DNA from: Flaccisagitta enflata
Taxonomy: Eukaryota; Chaetognatha; Sagittoidea; Aphragmophora
Length of the DNA: 64,000 bases
Assembly (NCBI GenBank): GCA_965153355.1
Contig: OZ231126.1
Span: 44,330,001-44,394,000, forward strand
Direction: 5' to 3'
The position numbers were made by a program, and so were the translations under genes. The stretch's first letter is position 1; each line of letters opens with the position of its first letter. The notes under the pieces are model-generated. The model saw only the letters and a program-made list of their open reading frames with translations, ran no database searches and was not told where the DNA came from. Positions 60,966 to 64,000 of the stretch are shown in pieces.

Positions 60966-60968
<3 letters not shown>

Positions 60969-61041
60969 CCCAGATTACTGTCTCCATATCTAACTTTCTA
61001 CTCCACAAAATTCTTACAAATGAAAATTCTTGTGTCGAGAC

Positions 61042-61045
<4 letters not shown>

Positions 61046-61085
<40 letters not shown>
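61046..61085. repeat. (GA)n microsatellite
   Basis: About 19 GA units, inverted relative to the CT tract 80 bp to its left. Confidence 0.9.
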
Positions 61086-61087
<2 letters not shown>

Positions 61088-61319
61088 AGGCCGACCTGGA
61101 GAGGGGTTGTATAAACGAACTTTTCCCCTTTGCTGCTGGCGTAAGAAGTGAGTTATGCAACACCTGGAGCCCGCGTGTGTAACACCTTGACTCCTTTTCG
61201 ATCAGTTAACAAAACATTCAACATAAGGATCAAAAGTTGAAAGGTTTTCTTTTTCGCTCCTCTCTTCTCTATCCATTCTCTCTTCAACTTTTTACACGGC
61301 AAAAACGCAAGAAGACAGT

Positions 61320-61425
<106 letters not shown>

Positions 61426-61550
61426 AACTTTTTCTCTTTCTTGACTGAACCTTTTCATATTGGAGCTAAACGCAGGAGAGAAAAACGTGGACTGAGAGAA
61501 ACGTAGTTAGAACGAAAACGAAAAACAGGAAAAGAAAGAAAAAAGTTGAA

Positions 61551-61622
61551 AAGATGGCGCGGTGGGAAGACACGTGGCGACGTGGTGACGTCATACCACA
61601 ACCTAAGTCGTCATGGCAACAA
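61551..61622 (+). promoter_or_regulatory. Promoter-like cluster: YY1-like, E-box, perfect CRE
   Basis: AAGATGGCG (61551), CACGTGG (61571), TGACGTCA (61586-61593, perfect ATF/CREB palindrome) and GTCATGGCAAC (61610, half-site like RFX X-boxes). A further CACGTG is at 61980. No supported transcript. Confidence 0.45.
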
Positions 61623-61666
61623 TAGACTAGCGACTTACCCGCATAGCCGAATAGGCAGGAGAGAAT

Positions 61667-61670
<4 letters not shown>

Positions 61671-61744
<74 letters not shown>

Positions 61745-61760
61745 CAGAGAGAGAGACCGA
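61671..61760. repeat. (GA)n with ACAG variants at right end
   Basis: About 34 GA units, then GACAGAGACAGAGAG. Confidence 0.9.
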
Positions 61761-62329
61761 TGCAGGCACGTTTTTTTTCAGATAGACTGGTAGAGGGATA
61801 GCAAATCGAAGGACAGTAAGAAAGACAGAAAGAAATAAAGAAACGAAAAACAGATTTAGACGAGGAAAATAAAAGCAGGCTAAGGAGTGGGAGAAGTACA
61901 CACATATTTTTGCGCTTGAATGACACAAAATTCCGCTAATATGAAAACCCCCACAGTGTGAGGGTGTGAGGCCCATGGCCACGTGATAACACACAAACCA
62001 TTTAACCCCCAGTTACGTTACAAAAGATTCGATGGAAAAGCCCCACGCGGTCGTTCGCGCCGAAGCAATGATGCTCCTCGCCATAAACCTCCTCAGTCCC
62101 CTCGTTTTACCTCCGCACTTCCATAAATCCCTCTTCATCTCATTTTCTCCCTGCTCCCGACCCTTGGCTATTCTCGCCTCCCTCCCCCCCCCCCACTTAC
62201 GAACTCACACCGCCCCCCCGCCCTCCTCTTTCCTCCCCACGTGTGGCTATTATTACCCCCCACGTAAACCGTTATCTCAGATGTTTCTAGAGTTTCCCCG
62301 AAATTTCTCAGCTGAGTGGACATAACAGC

Positions 62330-63400
62330 GATTAACAGGAGAACGTAGGTCCAGGCGAGCGAATAAGGCGGAAGAAACGTGGCAACAAATCATCGTCTTT
62401 CTAGTTTTCTCTCTATTCTTTCATTTTTTTCTGCCTTGCTTTTTTCCAACCCTTTCTTCCTCTCTTAACTCGTTCCTCGATCTTCAAAATTATCTTAGGT
62501 TGAACTCTTTGTCTTCTCATAAGCTTTCCAGTATGCCTTGCAAGCATCCGCTGTGTGGGTCCTATTCGCCATTTTTTTCGAGGATGCGAAATCGACCAAT
62601 ATCGTGATTTCGGGGCATTACTGCCCCTACCGAATCAACTGCGAATCAGTTACGGACCTGCAGTACGCCCTCTAGCCTTCCTCGTGGGAAGATTCGTTGA
62701 AAAGCGTCACGAAACTTCATGCCGAACGTTTCTCAACGCCTCATTCGAGTGTGTCAAAATTTAAAAAACTTTTTTGATCAGATCGTCATCATCAAGGAGT
62801 GTTGGGACACTAATTTTAAGCTACTTACCATTTTTCTTTTTCTTAATTTCATTCATCTTCCGTTTTTTTTAAATCGCCATTTAGCCCCTAATTTGTATAT
62901 TGTAGTGCAGCTGGTTTTGCACCGGGATTCTTGATCATAAGAATAAAAATCAGAACCCATTTCTTATCTTATTCGTTAATCTAAAAAGAATTGGTTAAAA
63001 TATTTTACTTTTCATAAGAAGAAATAGTAATAAAAAAAACATATTTTTTTGAATAATATATCAATCTCATTTTCAACAAAACTGGGTAGAGTCGCTAAAA
63101 GTATATATATTTTTGACAATCTTTACTCGCGCTAAAAAAACGGAAGATGATTGAAATTGAAAAAAATAAAAATGGTAAGTGTCTTGTAATTAGTGTCTTC
63201 ACACTCCCTGATGATGATGAGCTGATCAAAAGACCTTTTATATATTGACACACCCGAACGCCTCATTCTTAATTCTTAACCTCTGTCTTATCTTCTCTTC
63301 GTGTATGTCTCATTTAACGTTTTGATCTGTATGTCTATCATGTGAATAAAGTGCATATAAGCGATCCAATATTGGTTGTACATCCGGTCATGTTTTTCTT
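62330..63400. other. No recognisable feature
   Basis: AT-rich, unique-looking sequence with no repeat family and no supported exon. Confidence 0.5.
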
Positions 63401-63404
63401 TATA

Positions 63405-63582
63405 AACAAGGCCGGATACACGGCCAATACCAGTCGCGGACGGGTGGGCAGGGGCGGAAATGCGCGTTTTCACACTTTCAAACTCGTCACCACGGACCAA
63501 CCAACCGACCAACCGACCAACCAACCAACCGACGGACGGACGGACAAAGCCTCTTATAGAGTCGCTAGTACGCGACTAAAAA
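63405..63582 (+). mobile_element. Family A element (C-type arms)
   Basis: AACAAGGCCGGATACACGG to ACTAAAAA. AGTCGCGGAC against GTACGCGACT (one mismatch). (CCAACCGA)n and (GGAC)n interior. Confidence 0.85.
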
Positions 63583-64000
63583 CTCATAGCATTGTCCAAA
63601 TCGATTCAGCTTAGTGTCGTAACTGGCGTTTTAAGGTGGCGTGAGTCATGCTTTCTCACAATTCTTTGGTTCTCTTGTTATTTGTTACTCAATTTCTTGG
63701 TAAACAAGCAAACAAACAAAAAATGTTTAAGGATTAAGGAACTCCTTCAAAGAAGAGAGAGAGTTGTAACAAGGGCGGTAACCGTTGAAATTCACCGACT
63801 GTCAAAACTAAGAAAAAGTAACCGGTTGTTTTATGGCATTTTTTAACAGAAAAATTATCCAAAGCCTTCCTTAACCAACCAGTCATTCTTCCCCCCCCCC
63901 CATCCCCACCCTCTCTGCGTAAGACTCGTACCTCTCACAATCTGAGACGCTGGTTTTCTTCAACCATTAATCCCTTGATGCCCAGGCCTCCCTCTCTTCG

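Overview
This is eukaryotic nuclear DNA, most likely from an invertebrate animal; I cannot name the species. The evidence is a split gene with correct GT-AG splice sites and matching phases, promoter-like clusters of animal-type motifs (inverted CCAAT, CACGTG, CCGGAAGTG, AAAATGGCGGC, TGCGCATGCG, TGACGTCA), TA-flanked palindromic MITEs, and very dense microsatellites. No operons, rRNA genes or CRISPR arrays were seen, and no convincing tRNA.

Only one protein-coding gene is well supported. It lies on the minus strand at the left edge. A 186-bp exon (3216-3401) joins in frame across a 1.15-kb intron to a very large exon (1-2066) that runs off the window. Together they encode about 750 residues of a Gln/Ser/Ala-rich, probably disordered nuclear protein with a 32-Gln tract and a SUMO-interacting-motif-like IIDLT. 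Elsewhere I see promoter-like clusters (about 12.0, 14.8, 16.1, 23.8, 48.3, 54.3, 55.9 and 61.6 kb) but no exon chain I can support. Nearly all long open frames are translations of (GA)n, (GAA)n, (ATC)n and similar repeats.

The rest is repeats. There are about 50 microsatellite tracts, dominated by (GA)n/(CT)n and including a near-pure purine tract of over 500 bp. There are at least seven palindromic DNA-transposon-like elements: two copies of one TA-flanked MITE, one TA-flanked palindrome, one pogo-like MITE and others. About 30 full, partial or degenerate copies belong to a distinctive foldback superfamily, called family A and family P here.

Most intact A and P members begin AACAAG or a close variant. 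They carry a 5' arm near the start, a variable interior often rich in (GGAC)n or private tandem repeats, and a 3' arm/hairpin followed by an A-run (ACTAAAAA or GCCCAAAAA). The arms differ widely between copies but stay complementary within a copy. Copies occur nested, head-to-tail with 1-2 bp between them, and as expanded arrays: a 262-bp x6 array built of AB dimers that ends in a single 3' hairpin, and a 2.5-kb block holding a 13-bp and a 162-bp array. The architecture resembles non-autonomous Helentron-type (HINE/DINE-1-like) elements. That assignment is inference; no Rep/helicase is present. This superfamily is the best candidate for an undescribed system in the window.
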